A stretch of 64,000 bases of DNA from an uncultured Polaribacter sp. Its GTDB lineage: Bacteria; Bacteroidota; Bacteroidia; Flavobacteriales; Flavobacteriaceae. The DNA is taken from the NCBI RefSeq assembly GCF_947497125.1, contig NZ_CANMFI010000002.1:98748-162747 (forward strand). Reading direction: 5' to 3'. The position numbers and the translations under genes are program-made. Every line of letters starts with the position of its first letter. Position 1 is the stretch's first letter. Shown one piece after another: positions 61,525 through 64,000 of the stretch. The notes under the pieces were generated by a model. It saw only the letters and a program-made list of their open reading frames with translations, made no database searches and was not told the DNA's origin.

Positions 61525-61962
61525 ATGGCAGCAGGCACAATAAATAAAGTAATTTTAATTGGTAATTTAGGAGACACTGTTAAAATGCATTATTTTGATG
61601 ATAAAAATAGTGTTGGTCGGTTTCCGATTGCTACTAGCGAGAGTTACACCAATAAAACTACAGGAGAAAAAGTAACCACAACAGATTGGCATAATATTGT
61701 TGTAAGAAACAAATTGGCACAAATTTGTGAGAAATACTTAACAAAAGGTGATAAGGTGTATATTGAAGGTAAGCTAAAAAATCGCCAATGGGAACAAGAT
61801 GGTATTAAAAGATATGCTACCGAAATTCATGTAAATGAAATGACCATGCTTAGCACCAAAAAGAATTCTACTACAGAAAACCAAAACTTACCAGAAGAAC
61901 AAGTTAAAACTAGACTTGAGAATAATAATAGTTCTGAAATAAATAACGATTTACCATTTTAA
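61525..61962 (+). CDS. ssb: Single-stranded DNA-binding protein
   Basis: 145 residues. OB fold: INKVILIGNLGDTVKMHYF, VGRFPIATSESYTNKTTGEKVTTTDWHNIVVRNKLAQICEKYL, GDKVYIEGKLKNRQWEQDG, then a polar tail ending NNDLPF, the docking tip for repair proteins. Confidence 0.95.
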   Translation: MAAGTINKVILIGNLGDTVKMHYFDDKNSVGRFPIATSESYTNKTTGEKVTTTDWHNIVVRNKLAQICEKYLTKGDKVYIEGKLKNRQWEQDGIKRYATEIHVNEMTMLSTKKNSTTENQNLPEEQVKTRLENNNSSEINNDLPF

Positions 61963-61981
61963 TTAATTTAAATTACAACAA

Positions 61982-63304
61982 TTGGACACAGATCCCGAGT
62001 TTTTATTTGTTACCCTTATCAATTTACTAGACACAATTAATGGTATAGCACTAATAGTATTACTAATAAGTTCTGCTTTAGTATCTGGTACAGAAGTTGC
62101 TTTTTTTTCTCTTTCTCAAACAGATTTAAACGAACTTTCTAACAACGGAAAAGAACAAAATATCGTTGTAAATTTATTGGAAAAACCCAGAAAATTACTG
62201 GCCACAATTTTAATTACTAATAATTTTATTAATATTTTAATTGTCTTACTTTTTACCACCATAGCACAAACTATTTTTGGCGATTTTAATTATCAATTAA
62301 ATCTGTACCTGTTTACGGTTCCTATTCGATTTTTACTAGAAGTAGTATTAGTAACGTTTTTAATTCTTTTGTTTGGAGAAGTTTTACCAAAAGTTTACGC
62401 CTCTAGAAACGCACTTTTGTTTTCTAAAAAAATGGCGAAACTAATACACATAATCAATTTTCTTTTAACACCATTTACCCTACCTTTAATAACACTTACT
62501 AAATGGTTCGAAAAAAAACTAGGGAGTAAAAACTCTAACTTTTCTGTCGAAACACTATCGCAAGCATTAGAGCTAACATCAGAAGGAGCAACTACAAAAG
62601 ACGAGCAAAAAATACTAGAAGGTATTGTAAATTTCGGCAACACAGAAACCGTACAAATTATGAAACCGAGAATAGATATTTGTGCCATTTCTGATGAAGA
62701 AACATATGAAAATGTTTTAGAAAAAATTCTTAAAAACGGTTTTTCTAGAAACCCAGTTTACAAAGACAATATAGACAACATAACCGGTGTACTTTACGCT
62801 AAAGATTTATTAGCTCATTTAAACAAAGCAACCTTTAACTGGCAAAAACTAATAAGAGAACCTTTTTTTGTGCCAGAAAACAAAAAATTAGACGATTTAT
62901 TAAGTGATTTTAGAGAAAAGAAAAACCACTTGGCAATAGTAGTCGATGAATACGGAGGCACAAGTGGTCTTGTAACCTTAGAAGATGTTATTGAAGAAAT
63001 TGTTGGAGATATAAATGATGAGTTTGATGATGATGATGTTTCTTACTCTAAAATAGACGATAATAATTATATTTTTGAAGGTAAAACCTCTATCAAAGAT
63101 TTTTGTAAAATTTTAGATGATGAAGATGAAGATATTTTCGAGGAAGAAAAAGGAGAAAGCGAGACACTTGCTGGCTTTATTTTAGAAATATCTAGAAAAT
63201 TTCCGAAAAAAGGAGAAAAAATAAACTTTAAAAACTACACTTTTACAATAGAGTCTTTAGACAAAAAAAGAATTAAACAAATTAAAGCAACCAGAAATGC
63301 GTAA
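61982..63304 (+). CDS. gldE: Gliding motility-associated protein GldE
   Basis: 440 residues from a TTG start. CNNM/CorC-type membrane protein: three to four membrane helices (LIVLLISSALVSGTEVAFFSLS, then LATILITNNFINILIVLLFTT and a helix ending in LFGEVLPKVYASRN), a CBS pair (NFGNTETVQIMKPRIDICAIS, SRNPVYKDNIDNITGVLYAKDLLAH, LAIVVDEYGGTSGLVTLEDVIEEIVGDI) and a CorC_HlyC transporter-associated domain. In F. johnsoniae gldE lies next to gldD, as here, and supports gliding. Confidence 0.94.
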   Translation: MDTDPEFLFVTLINLLDTINGIALIVLLISSALVSGTEVAFFSLSQTDLNELSNNGKEQNIVVNLLEKPRKLLATILITNNFINILIVLLFTTIAQTIFGDFNYQLNLYLFTVPIRFLLEVVLVTFLILLFGEVLPKVYASRNALLFSKKMAKLIHIINFLLTPFTLPLITLTKWFEKKLGSKNSNFSVETLSQALELTSEGATTKDEQKILEGIVNFGNTETVQIMKPRIDICAISDEETYENVLEKILKNGFSRNPVYKDNIDNITGVLYAKDLLAHLNKATFNWQKLIREPFFVPENKKLDDLLSDFREKKNHLAIVVDEYGGTSGLVTLEDVIEEIVGDINDEFDDDDVSYSKIDDNNYIFEGKTSIKDFCKILDDEDEDIFEEEKGESETLAGFILEISRKFPKKGEKINFKNYTFTIESLDKKRIKQIKATRNA

Positions 63305-63857
63305 ACTTATTTTGTTGTTCCTCTTTTTTAATATTATTAGTTGTAATAAAGATGTATTGCCAAAACCAAAAGCCTATCTAAGTCTAAACTATCCAGAAAA
63401 AGCGTACGAAAAACTAAGCCTAAAAAGACCCTATACTTTTGATGTACTAAACAATACTAAACTAATTAATGAAAGCAACAACTGGTTAAAAATAAAATAC
63501 CCTTCATTAAAAGCGTCAATAGATATTACATACAGACCGGTAAAGAATAATTTAAAAGAACTTTTAACCGAAGCAGAAAAATTAGTCTTTAAACACGCTA
63601 TTAAAGCCGATCAAATTATTCCTAAAGATTTTAATAATCGTAAAAATAAAGTTTACGGTAGTTTGTATCAAATTACTGGTAATGCTGCATCTCAAATTCA
63701 GTTCCATCTAACAGATAGCACACATAATTTTATAAAAGGGTCTCTCTATTTTTATGTAAAACCAAATTACGATTCAGTTTTACCCGCTGTAGATTATATT
63801 AAAAAAGATATTTTACGTTTGATAGAAACATTAGAATGGAAGAAAACAAACATCTAA
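63297..63857 (+). CDS. gldD: Gliding motility lipoprotein GldD
   Basis: 186 residues. Lipoprotein signal LLFLFFNIISCNKD. The mature part starts LPKPKAYLSLNYPEKAYEKL, as in GldD, which is needed for gliding and type IX secretion in flavobacteria. Overlaps the end of gldE by 8 bases, so translation is probably coupled. Confidence 0.94.
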   Translation: MRKLILLFLFFNIISCNKDVLPKPKAYLSLNYPEKAYEKLSLKRPYTFDVLNNTKLINESNNWLKIKYPSLKASIDITYRPVKNNLKELLTEAEKLVFKHAIKADQIIPKDFNNRKNKVYGSLYQITGNAASQIQFHLTDSTHNFIKGSLYFYVKPNYDSVLPAVDYIKKDILRLIETLEWKKTNI

Positions 63858-64000
63858 AAAACGTATCATTACTATTACTTGCAACTCTTTTTATTAGCAC
63901 ATCTGGTGTGTTGGGTAAATATATTGCGTTATCGCCAGAAGTTATTATTTTTTGCAGAGCAACTATTGCAGCTGTCATTATGCTTCTTTTTTGTGTGATA
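63836..64000 (+). CDS. EamA/DMT-family transporter, partial
   Basis: The first 55 codons only; the gene runs off the window. Starts MEENKHLKNVSLLLLATLFIS and has the first two membrane helices with FCRATIAAVIMLLF, as in EamA permeases. The ATG at 63836 lies inside gldD (22-base overlap), suggesting coupled translation. Confidence 0.8.
   Translation, partial: MEENKHLKNVSLLLLATLFISTSGVLGKYIALSPEVIIFCRATIAAVIMLLFCVI

Noticed and set aside
1..64000. CRISPR arrays, rRNA, tRNA, insertion sequences, prophage or defence islands
   Set aside because: No regular direct repeats, cloverleaf sequences, transposase or phage genes were seen; apart from the leuS insert the window is a core-genome region.

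Overview
The window is a stretch of chromosome from a low-GC member of the Bacteroidota, almost certainly a marine Flavobacteriaceae (Polaribacter/Tenacibaculum-like; the genus is inferred, not proven). Support comes from the gliding genes gldE and gldD, from DUF3127, DUF3098 and DUF5689 proteins, from TonB receptors carrying an N-terminal CarboxypepD_reg domain, from a near absence of Shine-Dalgarno sequences, and from many promoters with the Bacteroidota -7 box TAnnTTTG. No rRNA, tRNA, CRISPR array, prophage or insertion sequence was seen. Gene density is high and no gene-free stretch exceeds about 300 bases.

Layout. 1-12 kb: pckA (cut by the window edge), a DUF423 membrane protein, a saccharopine dehydrogenase-like enzyme, a thioredoxin-fold protein without CXXC, a membrane metallophosphoesterase, a fatty acid hydroxylase-type di-iron protein, polA, sua5, an extended RluA-type pseudouridine synthase and aat. 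12-26 kb: small membrane and DUF proteins, a flavin reductase-like protein, an orphan histidine kinase, a retropepsin-like lipoprotein, HIT, greA, a Rieske-like lipoprotein, purK-purE, an M3 peptidase, a glycosyltransferase and a haem-binding protein. 25-32.5 kb: lpdA, pabB and a metal-homeostasis locus: a ZIP transporter and a DtxR/MntR-type regulator diverge from a TonB receptor and a periplasmic thioredoxin across a perfect palindromic operator. 32.5-51.5 kb: mfd, a membrane MutS-like ATPase, a ThiF/MoeB-rhodanese protein, leuS, the rimP-nusA-infB operon, a universal stress protein, truB-uppP-DUF3098-ftsX and methylmalonyl-CoA epimerase. 51.5-58 kb: a locus of TonB receptor, DUF5689 lipoprotein (interrupted by a stop codon) and secreted endonuclease. 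58-64 kb: RNase G, a 29-codon very basic ribosomal-type protein, HU, then mutY-ssb-gldE-gldD and the start of an EamA transporter.

Most notable: (i) leuS carries an in-frame insert of about 135 codons, encoding a DUF559 (Vsr-like nuclease fold) domain, inside the CP1 editing domain, and it ends in a palindromic repeat that also occurs between purE and the M3 peptidase gene; (ii) two divergent copies of an element of about 80 bp sit directly downstream of greA and mfd, with conserved ends and a co-varying central hairpin; (iii) terminator-like hairpins lie in the leaders of both greA and rimP-nusA-infB, and three hairpins in a row precede RNase G, suggesting RNA-level feedback control of the transcription and RNA-decay machinery; (iv) the shared-operator metal locus.
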